Source of the DNA: Variovorax paradoxus
GTDB taxonomy: Bacteria; Pseudomonadota; Gammaproteobacteria; Burkholderiales; Burkholderiaceae_C
DNA length: 64,000 nt
Direction of reading: 5' to 3'
NCBI RefSeq assembly: GCF_018614955.1
Contig: NZ_JAGGNV010000066.1
Span: 97,752-161,751, forward strand
Part shown: positions 15,924 to 25,089 of the stretch, piece by piece
Numbering within the stretch: position 1 is the stretch's first letter
How the letters are laid out: every line of letters begins with the position of its first letter
Made by a program: the position numbers and the translations under genes
Notes under the pieces: model-generated
The model's database searches: none
The model's input: the letters and a program-made list of their open reading frames with translations, nothing else
What the model was told of the DNA's origin: nothing

Positions 15924-16694
15924 TTACTGCGCGGTCCAGCCGCCATCGACCTGCCACGCGACGCCGCGCACCTGGTCGGCAGCGGGCGAGCAAAGAAATA
16001 CTGCGAGTCCGCCCAACTGTTCCACCGTGGTGAACTGCAGCGAAGGCTGCTTTTCGCCCAGCAGATCGTTCTGCGCCTGCGTGATCGAAATGCCTTCGCG
16101 TGCCGAGCGGTCGTCGATCTGCTTCTGGACCAGCGGCGTCAGCACCCAGCCGGGGCAGATCGCATTGCTTGTGATGCCGGTGGTCGCGGTTTCGAGCGCC
16201 ACTGCCTTGGTGAGGCCGACGATGCCGTGCTTGGCCGCCACATAGGCGGATTTCTGGGCCGAGGCGACGAGGCCGTGCGCCGAGGCGATGTTGATGATGC
16301 GGCCCCAGTTGGCTTCGCGCATGGCGGGCACGGCGAGGCGGGTGGTGTGGAAGGCGCTCGTGAGATTGATCGCGATCACCGCGTCCCATCGCTCCGGCGG
16401 AAAGTCCTCGACCTTGGCGACATGCTGGATGCCGGCGTTGTTGACGAGGATGTCGACGCGGCCGAACTTTTCAGCGGCGAACTTCATCATGTCTTCGATC
16501 TGCGCCGGCTGGCTCATGTCGGCGCCGTGGTAGTCGACCTTCACGCCCAGCGCCTCGATCTCTGCCCTCGGCTTGTCGGCATCGCCGAAACCGTTGAGCA
16601 CGATGTTGGCGCCTTGTTGCGCCAGCGCCTTCGCGATACCGAGGCCGATGCCACTGGTGGACCCCGTGACAAGCGCGGTTTTGCCTTTGAGCAT
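15924..16694 (-). CDS. bdhA: 3-hydroxybutyrate dehydrogenase
   Basis: The 256-residue short-chain dehydrogenase oxidises D-3-hydroxybutyrate to acetoacetate with NAD, a step in polyhydroxybutyrate breakdown. The cofactor motif is TGSTSGIGLGIAKALA, with NNAGIQHV, the catalytic serine in IASAHG, and YVAAKHG holding the Tyr-Lys pair. The segment AICPGWVLTPLVQKQI and the C-terminal VDGGWTAQ are typical of BdhA. I chose the ATG at 16694, ten bases after a GGAG site; a TTG at 16703 is too close to it. The gene is divergent from relA, and the PHB regulator phaR lies 3 kb away. Confidence 0.92.
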   Translation of the reverse strand: MLKGKTALVTGSTSGIGLGIAKALAQQGANIVLNGFGDADKPRAEIEALGVKVDYHGADMSQPAQIEDMMKFAAEKFGRVDILVNNAGIQHVAKVEDFPPERWDAVIAINLTSAFHTTRLAVPAMREANWGRIINIASAHGLVASAQKSAYVAAKHGIVGLTKAVALETATTGITSNAICPGWVLTPLVQKQIDDRSAREGISITQAQNDLLGEKQPSLQFTTVEQLGGLAVFLCSPAADQVRGVAWQVDGGWTAQ

Positions 16695-16727
16695 GATGGT
16701 CAATCTCCGGATGAATTAGGATGCAAC

Positions 16728-16739
16728 GAGACAATTATC
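16728..16739. promoter_or_regulatory. 12-mer GAGACAATTATC upstream of bdhA, shared with the 3-hydroxyacyl-CoA dehydrogenase gene
   Basis: This AT-rich 12-mer lies in the bdhA/relA divergent region, 34 bases upstream of the bdhA ATG. The same 12 bases occur in reverse orientation at 63325-63336, directly before another hydroxyacyl dehydrogenase gene. Its core, GA-Y-AATT-R-TC, is an imperfect palindrome. A common regulator is inferred only from this match. Confidence 0.3.
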
Positions 16740-16809
16740 TTCATCGCGACTTCTTCTGTTTCATGACCGAGCCTGCTCTCCAATACGCTGCCCAGGAGGG
16801 AGCGACCGA

Positions 16810-19041
16810 GTGAAGCGCGAACAGCCCAATCTCTCGTTGTCCGGCTCCGCGGTGGTCGACTATCCGCTGTCGGCGGCAACGGCCGATCGCACGCCGGTGG
16901 TCGAGAACATGCTCGCGCGCGCCCGCGCCTTCGCCGAACCGCTGATCGCGGACGAAACGCTGGACACCGGCGAGAACACCCTCGCGCATGCCGATGCGGT
17001 GGCCGCGATCGTCGCGGCCATGGGCGGATCGGAGGCGATGCAGGCGGCCAGCTACTTGGTCTATTCGTGCCAGCACCTGAATCGGCCGCAGGAAGTGATC
17101 GCCAAGGTGTTCGGCGACAACTTCGCGGCGCTCGCGGTGGAAACCACCAAGCTCGTGCATGTGCAGAAGCAGGCGCGATCGGCCACGGCCGGCGCGCATC
17201 TGGCGGACGGCGCGGGCACGCAGACCGAGAACGTGCGCAAGATGCTGCTCGCGTTCTCGCGCGATCTGCGGGTCGTGATGCTGCGGCTGGCTTCGCGCCT
17301 GCAAACGCTGCGCCATGCGGCGGCAAGCAAGCAGCCGGTGCCCGAAGGCGTGGCACGCGAATCGCTGCAGGTGTTCGCGCCACTCGCCAATCGTCTCGGC
17401 ATCTGGCAGGTCAAGTGGGAGATCGAGGACCTGTCCTTCCGCTTTCTCGAGCCCGAGACCTACAAGCTCATCGCGCGGCTGCTCGATGAGAAGCGCGTCG
17501 AGCGCGAAGGCTATGTCGAACAGTTGCGTGCGCGCCTCGAACGGGAGTTGGCCGAGGAGGGCGTCAAGGCCGCGGTGCAGGGGCGCCCGAAGAACATCTA
17601 CAGCATCGTCAAGAAGATGCGCGGGAAGTCGCTCGACTTCGCGCAGGTGTTCGACATCATGGCGCTGCGCGTGGTGGTGGCGGACGTCAAGGATTGCTAT
17701 GCGGCGCTGGCCTGGGTGCATTCGCATTTCCAGCCGATCGACGAGGAGTTCGACGACTACATCGCGCGGCCCAAGCCCAACGGCTACCAGTCGCTGCACA
17801 CGGTGGTGCGCGAAGTGGTCGACGGCCAGGCCGGCAAGCCGATCGAGATCCAGATCCGTACCGAGGAGATGCACGACCACGCCGAGCACGGCGTGGCTGC
17901 GCACTGGGCCTACAAGGAAGCGGGCCACAAGGGCTATGCCGGCGTCTGGGCGAGCGGCGAGTACGACGCCAAGATCGCGGTGCTGCGCCAACTGCTGGCC
18001 TGGGAGCGCGACCTGTCGGGCGGCTCGCAGGGGCAGGGCCTGTTCGACGACCGGATCTATGTGCTGACGCCCGACGCGGCGATCGTCGAATTGCCACAGG
18101 GAGCAACGGCGGTCGACTTCGCCTACACGGTGCACACCAGCCTGGGCCATCGCTGCCGCGGCGCGCGCGTCGACGGTGCGATGGTGCCGCTCAACACGCC
18201 GCTGCAGAACGGGCAGACGGTGGAGATCATCGCGGCCAAGGAAGGCGGGCCCTCGCGCGACTGGCTCAATGCGGAGTTGGGCTACCTCGCGAGCCATCGC
18301 GCACGCGCAAAGGTGCGGGCCTGGTTCAACGCGCAGATCACGCACGAGACGGTGGCGCGCGGCCGCGAGGCGGTCGAGAAGGTGCTGCAGCGCGAAGGCA
18401 AGACCGCGCTGAAGCTCGACGACCTCGCCTCGCAGCTGGGCTTCAAGTCGGCCGACAACCTGTTCGAGGTGGTGGGCAAGGACGAGTTCTCGCTGCGCAA
18501 CATCGAGATGCTGCTGCGTCCTCCGGAGCCCGCGCCCGGTCCGGACGACGGAGTGATCATCAAGAAGGCGCGCGCCGGCGGCAACGCGGGCAAGGGCGGC
18601 GTGCTGGTGGTCGGGGTCTCTTCGCTCATGACGCAGCTCGCCAAGTGCTGCAAGCCGGCGCCGCCCGATGCGATCCGCGGCTTCGTGACGCGAGGCCACG
18701 GCGTCAGCATCCACCGCGCGGACTGCAGTAGCTTCCGCATGATGGCCATGCGCGATGCCGAACGCGTGATCGACGTCGAGTGGGGCGAGCAGAAGGCCGA
18801 TGCCGGTTCGGTCTATGCGGTGGACGTGGCGGTCGAAGCCGCCGATCGCCAGGGATTGCTGCGCGATATTTCCGACGTGTTCGCGCGCGAGAAGATGAAC
18901 GTGATCGGCGTGCAGACCCAGTCCGTCAAGGGCACGGCATGGATGACTTTCACGATCGAGATCGCCGATGCCGCGCGGCTCGCGCAGGTCCTCAATGTGG
19001 CGGCTGCGGTCTCCGGTGTGCGTTCTGCGCGTCGTCGCTGA
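16810..19041 (+). CDS. relA: (p)ppGpp synthetase I, RelA
   Basis: The 743-residue protein makes the stringent-response alarmone from ATP and GTP/GDP on starved ribosomes. The N-terminal hydrolase domain is degenerate: LLHD is replaced by YLVYSCQ, so it should not hydrolyse (p)ppGpp. The synthetase domain includes RPKNIYSIVKKM, FDIMALRVVV and PKPNGYQSLHT. The acidic EFDD motif at residues 313-316 marks monofunctional RelA. A TGS domain, a zinc-finger region (CCKPAPPDAIRGFVTRGHG) and a C-terminal ACT domain follow. GTG is the start, nine bases after an AGGAGG site. Confidence 0.95.
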   Translation: MKREQPNLSLSGSAVVDYPLSAATADRTPVVENMLARARAFAEPLIADETLDTGENTLAHADAVAAIVAAMGGSEAMQAASYLVYSCQHLNRPQEVIAKVFGDNFAALAVETTKLVHVQKQARSATAGAHLADGAGTQTENVRKMLLAFSRDLRVVMLRLASRLQTLRHAAASKQPVPEGVARESLQVFAPLANRLGIWQVKWEIEDLSFRFLEPETYKLIARLLDEKRVEREGYVEQLRARLERELAEEGVKAAVQGRPKNIYSIVKKMRGKSLDFAQVFDIMALRVVVADVKDCYAALAWVHSHFQPIDEEFDDYIARPKPNGYQSLHTVVREVVDGQAGKPIEIQIRTEEMHDHAEHGVAAHWAYKEAGHKGYAGVWASGEYDAKIAVLRQLLAWERDLSGGSQGQGLFDDRIYVLTPDAAIVELPQGATAVDFAYTVHTSLGHRCRGARVDGAMVPLNTPLQNGQTVEIIAAKEGGPSRDWLNAELGYLASHRARAKVRAWFNAQITHETVARGREAVEKVLQREGKTALKLDDLASQLGFKSADNLFEVVGKDEFSLRNIEMLLRPPEPAPGPDDGVIIKKARAGGNAGKGGVLVVGVSSLMTQLAKCCKPAPPDAIRGFVTRGHGVSIHRADCSSFRMMAMRDAERVIDVEWGEQKADAGSVYAVDVAVEAADRQGLLRDISDVFAREKMNVIGVQTQSVKGTAWMTFTIEIADAARLAQVLNVAAAVSGVRSARRR

Positions 19042-19063
19042 AAAAAGCGGCCTCGCGGCCTGC

Positions 19064-19069
19064 TACAAT
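19064..19069 (+). promoter_or_regulatory. -10 element of the tRNA-Val promoter
   Basis: TACAAT lies 24 bases upstream of the tRNA 5' end and just after the relA stop codon, a normal position for a tRNA promoter. No convincing -35 hexamer is visible in the run of A bases upstream. Confidence 0.45.
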
Positions 19070-19092
19070 CTCGGCTTCTCGGACACATCCTT

Positions 19093-19169
19093 AGGCGCGT
19101 AGCTCAGCTGGTTAGAGCACCACCTTGACATGGTGGGGGTCGTTGGTTCGAGTCCAATCGCGCCTACCA
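19093..19169 (+). tRNA. tRNA-Val (anticodon GAC)
   Basis: The 77-base cloverleaf has a perfect seven-base acceptor stem, AGGCGCG with CGCGCCT. The D-arm is GCTCAGCTGGTTAGAGC. The anticodon arm is CCACC-TTGACAT-GGTGG with anticodon GAC, and the T-arm contains GGTTCGAGTCC. The terminal CCA is encoded. It lies between relA and a small protein gene. I see no integrase or duplicated 3' end that would mark it as an attachment site. Confidence 0.97.
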
Positions 19170-19349
19170 ATTTTTCCCTGATCGCAGCATCCGCTCAACC
19201 AACGGCTGCCTGCGCTCCCAGGCCTCGCATCCCCCGATTTCCCGGCTCCATCGACACACGGCCTACTGCCTTCGTCGACTGGCGGATACGCCGTCAGTTG
19301 TGGTAACTTGGCCGTCCGCCATCTCCACAGCACTTGACTCAGGGAACCG

Positions 19350-19718
19350 ATGAACACGCCAGCGGCTGAGAGCGACCCGGCACTCGAGGAGCTTCGTCTC
19401 GCCGCCCTGTTGCGGCAGGCTCCGCTCGAATTCGCGCGCGTGGTCTACGGGCTCAATGATCGGGCGAACGGACGGGCCGGCACCATGGCGGCGGAAGACG
19501 TCGCGCGCACGGTGCGGCAGGGCGCTCCGGTCACGCGGGAGCGTGCCGAACAGCGGGCCCGAGGCTATTTGCCTCTGGCCGGCCAGGAGCACTGCCCGCG
19601 TTGCTGGGTTTTCAACGGCGTCAAGAGTCCCTTGCACTTTCGCGACTCTACCGAAGAGCGCCCCGAATCGGCCGTCTGCAAGGTGTGCGGCGCCGAGTAC
19701 ACCACTTCGCTGGACTGA
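19350..19718 (+). CDS. Hypothetical protein with two CxxC pairs (zinc-ribbon-like)
   Basis: I do not recognise this 122-residue protein. The N-terminal half is helical and acidic. The C-terminal third holds CPRCWVFNG (about residue 82) and CKVCGAEY (about residue 110), a spacing that fits a four-cysteine zinc ribbon. No signal peptide or membrane segment is seen, so it is likely cytoplasmic. It stands alone between tRNA-Val and phaR with its own upstream region. It may bind nucleic acid or protein, but no function can be assigned. Confidence 0.65.
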   Translation: MNTPAAESDPALEELRLAALLRQAPLEFARVVYGLNDRANGRAGTMAAEDVARTVRQGAPVTRERAEQRARGYLPLAGQEHCPRCWVFNGVKSPLHFRDSTEERPESAVCKVCGAEYTTSLD

Positions 19719-19814
19719 CGCTCCCCGTCAGGGTAAACCTTGGCGCGGTGCAGCAAAACCGCTCCCTAGAATTTGTTTGCGCGCCCCTGGCGTGAAAACC
19801 TGAAGGAGTCCGTA

Positions 19815-20351
19815 GTGCAGAGCAAGAAATCCGCCGGTGCCAAACCGGTACAGCGGGTGATCAAGAAGTATCCCAACCGAAGGCTCTACGACACGGAAAC
19901 CTCCACCTACATCACGCTCGCCGAAGTCAAGCAACTGGTGATGGACAAGGCGCCCTTCGTGGTGCGCGACGCCAAGAGCGGCGACGATCTCACGCGCAGC
20001 ATCCTCTTGCAGATCATTCTCGAAGAAGAGGCCGGCGGCGCGCCGATGTTCACCGAGCAGGTGCTGGGCAACATCATCCGTTTCTACGGCCAGGCCATGC
20101 AGAGCTACATGGGGCCCTATCTCGAGAAGAACATCCAGGCCATGACGGAGGTGCAGGCGCAATTGGCCGAAAAGGCGCAGAACCTGACGCCCGAGATGTG
20201 GGCCCGGTTCATGACCATGCAGTCCCCGATGCTGCAGGGCCTGATGGGAAGTTACGTCGAGCAATCGAAGAATGTGTTCCTGCAGATGCAGGAGCAGATG
20301 CAGAAGAACACGGAGCAGGTTCTGGGCGCCTTTGGCATCAAGCGCCCCTAG
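19815..20351 (+). CDS. phaR: Polyhydroxyalkanoate synthesis repressor PhaR
   Basis: The 178-residue protein has the PhaR DNA-binding N-terminus, with RVIKKYPNRRLYDTETSTYITL at about residues 12-33. The central PHB-accumulation regulatory region follows (DDLTRSILLQIILEEE, NIIRFYGQAMQSYMGPYLEKN). The C-terminus is a glutamine/methionine-rich helix. PhaR binds PHB granules and represses phasin and its own gene. A GTG start is favoured: the AAGGAG site ends six bases upstream. An earlier in-frame start at 19773 would put that site inside the coding region. The gene is close to bdhA, another PHB-metabolism gene. Confidence 0.93.
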   Translation: MQSKKSAGAKPVQRVIKKYPNRRLYDTETSTYITLAEVKQLVMDKAPFVVRDAKSGDDLTRSILLQIILEEEAGGAPMFTEQVLGNIIRFYGQAMQSYMGPYLEKNIQAMTEVQAQLAEKAQNLTPEMWARFMTMQSPMLQGLMGSYVEQSKNVFLQMQEQMQKNTEQVLGAFGIKRP

Positions 20352-20390
20352 ATCGGGCGCGGAGCCCGATAGCTGGGACAATAAGGGGAT

Positions 20391-21797
20391 ATGAGCGAAG
20401 TTGCCTCCCCTGAACGAATTGCCGCGCCGGCCGCCCCCAAAGTCGGCTTCGTGAGCCTCGGTTGCCCCAAGGCGCTGACCGATTCCGAGTTGATCCTCAC
20501 CCAGTTGAGTGCCGAGGGCTATCAGACTTCCAAGACTTTCGAGGGCGCCGACCTCGTGATCGTCAACACATGCGGCTTCATCGACGACGCGGTCAAGGAG
20601 AGCCTCGATACGATCGGCGAGGCGCTGGCCGGCAACGGCCGGGTGATCGTGACCGGTTGCCTGGGCGCCAAGACGGGCGAAGAGGGAGGCAACCTGGTGC
20701 GCCAGATGCACCCCAGCGTGCTGGCCGTCACCGGCCCGCATGCGACGCAGGAAGTGATGGATGCGGTGCATGCGAACCTGCCGAAGCCGCACGACCCCTT
20801 CATCGACCTGGTGCCGAACGCGTTCGGCATCGCAGGCTTGAAGCTCACCCCGCGGCACTACGCCTATCTGAAGATCAGCGAGGGCTGCAATCACCGCTGT
20901 ACCTTCTGCATCATTCCCTCGATGCGCGGCGACCTCGTGTCGCGGCCGGTCGGCGACGTGTTGGGCGAAGCCAAGGCGCTGTTCGAAGGCGGCGTCAAGG
21001 AACTGCTGGTCATCAGCCAGGACACCTCGGCCTATGGCGTGGACGTGAAGTACCGCACCGGTTTCTGGGACGGCAAGCCGGTCAAGACGCGCATGCTCGA
21101 ACTGGTGCGCACGCTCGGCGAGATCGCCGAGCCCTATGGCGCCTGGGTGCGGCTGCACTACGTGTACCCGTATCCCAGCGTCGACGAGGTCATCCCGCTG
21201 ATGGCGAGCGGCCAGGTGCTGCCCTACCTCGACGTGCCGTTGCAGCACAGCCACCCCGATGTGCTCAAACGCATGAAACGGCCCGCCAGCGGCGAGAAGA
21301 ACCTGGAGCGCATCGCACGTTGGCGCGAGGCGTGTCCAGAGCTCGTGATCCGCAGTACCTTCATTGCGGGCTTCCCCGGCGAGACGGAAGAGGAGTTCGA
21401 GCACTTGATCGCCTTCATTCGCGAAGCGGAGATCGATCGTGCGGGCTGCTTTGCCTACAGCCCGGTTCAGGGCGCCGCCGCCAACGACATCACGGGCATG
21501 CTGCCCGAGGCGGAGCGCGAGGCGCGGCGTGCGCGCTTCATGGAAGTGGCCGAAGCGGTGTCGATCGCGAAGCTGCAGAAGCGCATCGGCGCGACGATGC
21601 AGGTGCTGGTGGATTCGGCGCCCGGAATGGGGCGCAAGGGCGGGGTGGGCCGGAGCTACGCCGACGCGCCCGAGATCGACGGCATCGTGCGGCTGCTGCC
21701 GCCCGAGAAGATCAGCAAGACCCTGAAGGTCGGCGAATTCACTCGGGCCCGCATCGTCGGCGCCGAGGGTCACGACCTGATCGCGCTGCCTGTCTGA
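20391..21797 (+). CDS. rimO: Ribosomal protein S12 methylthiotransferase RimO
   Basis: The 468-residue radical-SAM enzyme adds a methylthio group to the conserved aspartate of ribosomal protein S12. The N-terminal MTTase domain carries cluster cysteines in VSLGCPK (C25), VNTCGF (C61) and VTGCLG. The radical-SAM cluster is SEGCNHRCTFCIIP with C166, C170 and C173. A C-terminal TRAM domain ends the protein. The SLGCPKALTDSE motif separates RimO from MiaB. A hairpin between its stop and tRNA-Leu may end transcription in both directions. Confidence 0.96.
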   Translation: MSEVASPERIAAPAAPKVGFVSLGCPKALTDSELILTQLSAEGYQTSKTFEGADLVIVNTCGFIDDAVKESLDTIGEALAGNGRVIVTGCLGAKTGEEGGNLVRQMHPSVLAVTGPHATQEVMDAVHANLPKPHDPFIDLVPNAFGIAGLKLTPRHYAYLKISEGCNHRCTFCIIPSMRGDLVSRPVGDVLGEAKALFEGGVKELLVISQDTSAYGVDVKYRTGFWDGKPVKTRMLELVRTLGEIAEPYGAWVRLHYVYPYPSVDEVIPLMASGQVLPYLDVPLQHSHPDVLKRMKRPASGEKNLERIARWREACPELVIRSTFIAGFPGETEEEFEHLIAFIREAEIDRAGCFAYSPVQGAAANDITGMLPEAEREARRARFMEVAEAVSIAKLQKRIGATMQVLVDSAPGMGRKGGVGRSYADAPEIDGIVRLLPPEKISKTLKVGEFTRARIVGAEGHDLIALPV

Positions 21798-21814
21798 TGC
21801 CGCAGACAGACAAG

Positions 21815-21839
21815 AAAAAAGCCACCGGAAACCGGTGGC
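21815..21839 (-). terminator. Intrinsic terminator of tRNA-Leu, possibly bidirectional
   Basis: The stem GCCACCGG/CCGGTGGC (21821-21828 with 21832-21839) has an AAA/TTT loop. Read on the minus strand it is followed by TTTTTTCTT, a classic terminator located 36 bases after the tRNA-Leu 3' end. On the plus strand the downstream sequence is poor in T, so it is weaker for rimO. Confidence 0.8.
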
Positions 21840-21875
21840 TTGAATCGAGGAATCCCGAGAGGGATTATCTAAACT

Positions 21876-21960
<85 letters not shown>

Positions 21961-21998
21961 CCACGTGCTGCTTGGGAACTAGTCCCTCGCAACAGGTT

Positions 21999-24308
21999 TT
22001 GAATTTCAGGAAAGAGAGAGATCATATCAAAAATTTAAGCCACCCCAGCGGACTGCTGGACGAGGTTGAAGGCACGGTGCAAGGTCATCGCGACGGGCAC
22101 GGTTTCGTGCAGCGCGACGATGGCGAAGCCGACATCTATCTGCCCCCCAACGAGATGCGTGCGGTGCTGCACAAGGACCGCGTCAAGGCGCGCGTCGTGC
22201 GCCAGGACCGGCGCGGTCGTCCCGAGGGCCGCGTGGTCGAGATCATCGAGCGGCCCGAGCAGCCGATCATCGGCCGGCTGCTGCACGAAGGCGGCATCTG
22301 GCTGGTCGCGCCCGAAGACAAGCGCTACGGCCAGGACGTTCTGATTCCCAAGGGCGCGACCGGCACGGCGAAGGTCGGCCAGGTGGTGGTCGTGCAGTTG
22401 ACCGAGCCGCCGGCGCTGTTCGGCCAGCCCGTCGGGCGCGTGAAGGAAGTGCTCGGCGAGATCGACGATCCCGGCATGGAAATCGAGATCGCGGTGCGCA
22501 AGTACGGCGTGCCGCACGAATTTTCCGAAGCCTGCCTGGCCGAAGCGAAAGCCTTGCCCGACAAGGTGCGAGCGGCCGACAAGAAGGGCCGCATCGACCT
22601 GACCGACGTGCCTCTGGTCACCATCGACGGCGAGGATGCGCGCGACTTCGACGATGCGGTGTACTGCGAGCCCGCCAAGGTGGGCCGCGGCAAGGGCTGG
22701 CGCCTGCTGGTCGCGATCGCCGATGTCAGTTCCTATGTGCAGACCGGCTCCGCGATCGACATCGACGCCTACGACCGCGCCACCAGCGTCTACTTCCCGC
22801 GCCGCGTGATCCCGATGCTGCCGGAGAAGCTGTCGAACGGGCTGTGCTCGCTCAACCCGGAAGTCGAGCGCCTGTGCATGGTCTGCGACATGCTGGTCGC
22901 GGCCGACGGCGAGATCTACGCTTATCAGTTCTATCCGGCGGTGATGTGGAGCCATGCGCGCTTCACCTACACCGAGGTGGCCGCCATCCTCGGCAACACG
23001 CGCGGACCGGAAGCGGCGAAGCGCAAGGACTGCGTGAAGGACCTGCTGAACCTGCACGACGTCTATCGAGCGCTGCTCAACCAGCGCTCGAAGCGCGGCG
23101 CGGTCGACTTCGAAACCACCGAGACGCAGATCATCTGCGACGACGCAGGCCGCATCGAGAAGATCGTGCCGCGCACGCGCAACGAAGCGCACCGCCTGAT
23201 CGAGGAGGCCATGCTGGCAGCCAATGTCTGCAGCGCGGACTTCATCGCCGAAGGCAAGCACCCGGGCCTGTACCGCGTGCACGAAGGGCCGACGCCCGAG
23301 AAGAAGGAAATCCTGCGCGGCTACCTCAAGGCGATGGGTGTCGGGCTCTCGATCACCGACGATCCGAAGCCGGGCGAGTTCCAGGCCATCGCCGAGGCGA
23401 CGAAGGAACGTCCTGACGCGCAGCAGATCCACACGATGCTGCTGCGCTCGATGCAGCAGGCGATCTATACGCCGATCAACAGCGGCCATTTCGGTTTGGC
23501 CTACGAGGCCTATACGCACTTCACGAGCCCGATCCGGCGTTATCCCGATCTGCTGGTGCATCGCGTGATCAAGGCCATCCTCGGCAAGACCAAGTACCAG
23601 CTGCCGATGCTTCCGACGCCAGGCGAGGCGCATGCGAAGCTCGCCAAGCGGCTTGCGTCGCGCGTGAAGGCGCCCACCGCCAAGCCGCAGAAGGCCACGG
23701 TGGCGCCCAGCAAGGAAGTGCTGGCCTGGGAGGCTGCCGGCCTGCACTGCAGCGCCAACGAGCGGCGCGCCGACGAAGCCAGCCGCGACGTGGAAGCCTG
23801 GCTCAAGTGCAAGTACATGCGCGAACACCTCGGCGAGGAGTACGGCGGCGTGGTCACGGCGGCCACCACTTTCGGCATCTTCGTCACGCTCGACGCGATG
23901 TATGTCGAGGGCCTGGTCCACATCACAGAACTCGGCGGCGAGTACTTCAAGTTCGACGAGCAGCGGCAGGAGTTGCGCGGCGAGCGCACGGGCATCCGCT
24001 ATGCGATCGGCACGCGGGTGCGGGTGCAGGTGAGCCGCGTCGATCTCGACGGCCGCAAGATCGATTTCCGCCTGGTGCGCGAAGGCGAGGAGTTGAGCAC
24101 GCGTGCCATGAAGGACAAGGGCGTCGCCACCGGCGGCGTGCCGGCCAAGGCATCGGCCAAGCGCAGTGCGCGCAGCAAGAAGCCCGAAGCAGCGGTCGAA
24201 CGCGGCGATCGGGTCGCTGCGGCCGCGCCGCAATCGGCAATGCAGGCGTTCAGGTCGGCCGTCAAGAAGGCGGCCAACAAGATGAAAGGGCGCAAACCGC
24301 GCCGTTGA
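21999..24308 (+). CDS. rnr: Ribonuclease R
   Basis: RNase R is a 3'-to-5' exoribonuclease that degrades structured RNA. Cold-shock-like domains at the start (EGTVQGHRDGHGFV) lead into the RNB catalytic domain. The metal-binding signature is VTIDGEDARDFDDAVYC, followed by HFTSPIRRYPDLLVHR. An S1 domain comes next (YGGVVTAATTFGIFVTL), then a lysine/arginine-rich tail. The N-terminal winged-helix domain of E. coli RNase R is missing. No ATG exists before the conserved sequence. TTG at 21999 is used here. An ATC at 22026 sits better after the purine-rich AGGAAAGAGAGAG and may be the true start. Confidence 0.9.
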   Translation: MNFRKERDHIKNLSHPSGLLDEVEGTVQGHRDGHGFVQRDDGEADIYLPPNEMRAVLHKDRVKARVVRQDRRGRPEGRVVEIIERPEQPIIGRLLHEGGIWLVAPEDKRYGQDVLIPKGATGTAKVGQVVVVQLTEPPALFGQPVGRVKEVLGEIDDPGMEIEIAVRKYGVPHEFSEACLAEAKALPDKVRAADKKGRIDLTDVPLVTIDGEDARDFDDAVYCEPAKVGRGKGWRLLVAIADVSSYVQTGSAIDIDAYDRATSVYFPRRVIPMLPEKLSNGLCSLNPEVERLCMVCDMLVAADGEIYAYQFYPAVMWSHARFTYTEVAAILGNTRGPEAAKRKDCVKDLLNLHDVYRALLNQRSKRGAVDFETTETQIICDDAGRIEKIVPRTRNEAHRLIEEAMLAANVCSADFIAEGKHPGLYRVHEGPTPEKKEILRGYLKAMGVGLSITDDPKPGEFQAIAEATKERPDAQQIHTMLLRSMQQAIYTPINSGHFGLAYEAYTHFTSPIRRYPDLLVHRVIKAILGKTKYQLPMLPTPGEAHAKLAKRLASRVKAPTAKPQKATVAPSKEVLAWEAAGLHCSANERRADEASRDVEAWLKCKYMREHLGEEYGGVVTAATTFGIFVTLDAMYVEGLVHITELGGEYFKFDEQRQELRGERTGIRYAIGTRVRVQVSRVDLDGRKIDFRLVREGEELSTRAMKDKGVATGGVPAKASAKRSARSKKPEAAVERGDRVAAAAPQSAMQAFRSAVKKAANKMKGRKPRR

Positions 24309-24321
24309 AGGAGAAACGAAG

Positions 24322-25083
24322 ATGAGCGTTGAAAAGAAGAGCCGCATCGCGGTCGTCACGGGCGCCGGCACCGGCATCGGCCGCGCCGCCGCACTCGCAT
24401 TGCTGGGCGACGGCTGGAGCGTCGTGCTGGCAGGCCGCCGGCTCGAGCCGCTGGAGCAGGTGGCCGACGCCTCCGGCGCCGGCGCGCGCGCGTTCGCGGT
24501 GCCCACCGACGTGGCCAATCCGGAGTCGGTGCAGGCGCTGTTCGCCGCTGCGGTGGAGCGCTTCGGCCACGTCGACCTGCTGTTCAACAACGCCGGTGTC
24601 GGCAATCCGTCCGGCCCATTCGAGGATTGGACGCCCGAGCAGTGGCGAGGCGTGGTCGACATCAACCTGAACGGGATGTTCTATTGCATCCAGCAGGCCT
24701 TTCGCACGATGAAAGCGCAGACGCCGCGGGGCGGCCGCATCATCAACAACGGCTCCATCTCCGCCACCTCGCCGCGGCCCAACTCGATGGCCTACACCGC
24801 GACCAAGCACGCAGTGGAAGGCCTCACTAAGACGGCGTCGCTCGACGGGCGCAAGCACGACATCGCGGTGGGGCAGATCGATGTCGGCAACGCGCTGACC
24901 GAGCTGGCCGCGCGCATGGCCAAGGGCGTGCCGCAGGCCAATGGCGAGATCGCGATCGAACCGGTGATGGATGTGTCCATCGTCGGCCAGTCGGTGCTCT
25001 ACATGGCGAACCTGCCGCTGGAGGCCAACGTGCTGTTCCACACGGTGATGGCCACCAAGATGCCCTTCGTCGGGCGCGGATAG
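24322..25083 (+). CDS. SDR family oxidoreductase
   Basis: The 253-residue classical short-chain dehydrogenase has a Rossmann cofactor motif VVTGAGTGIGRAAALAL and NNAGVGNPSG. The catalytic serine is in NNGSISATS, and the Tyr-Lys pair is in AYTATKHAVEGLT. The FAGRR-like stretch LAGRRLEP after the second strand suggests NADP use. The substrate is unknown. An AAGGAG site precedes the ATG, and the gene starts 13 bases after the rnr stop, so it may be co-transcribed with rnr. It converges on nnr with a six-base gap. Confidence 0.88.
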   Translation: MSVEKKSRIAVVTGAGTGIGRAAALALLGDGWSVVLAGRRLEPLEQVADASGAGARAFAVPTDVANPESVQALFAAAVERFGHVDLLFNNAGVGNPSGPFEDWTPEQWRGVVDINLNGMFYCIQQAFRTMKAQTPRGGRIINNGSISATSPRPNSMAYTATKHAVEGLTKTASLDGRKHDIAVGQIDVGNALTELAARMAKGVPQANGEIAIEPVMDVSIVGQSVLYMANLPLEANVLFHTVMATKMPFVGRG

Positions 25084-25089
25084 GCGCGC

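Noticed and set aside
19093..19170. tRNA-Val as a phage or island attachment site
   Set aside because: No integrase, no direct repeat of the tRNA 3' end and no change of gene content nearby were seen.
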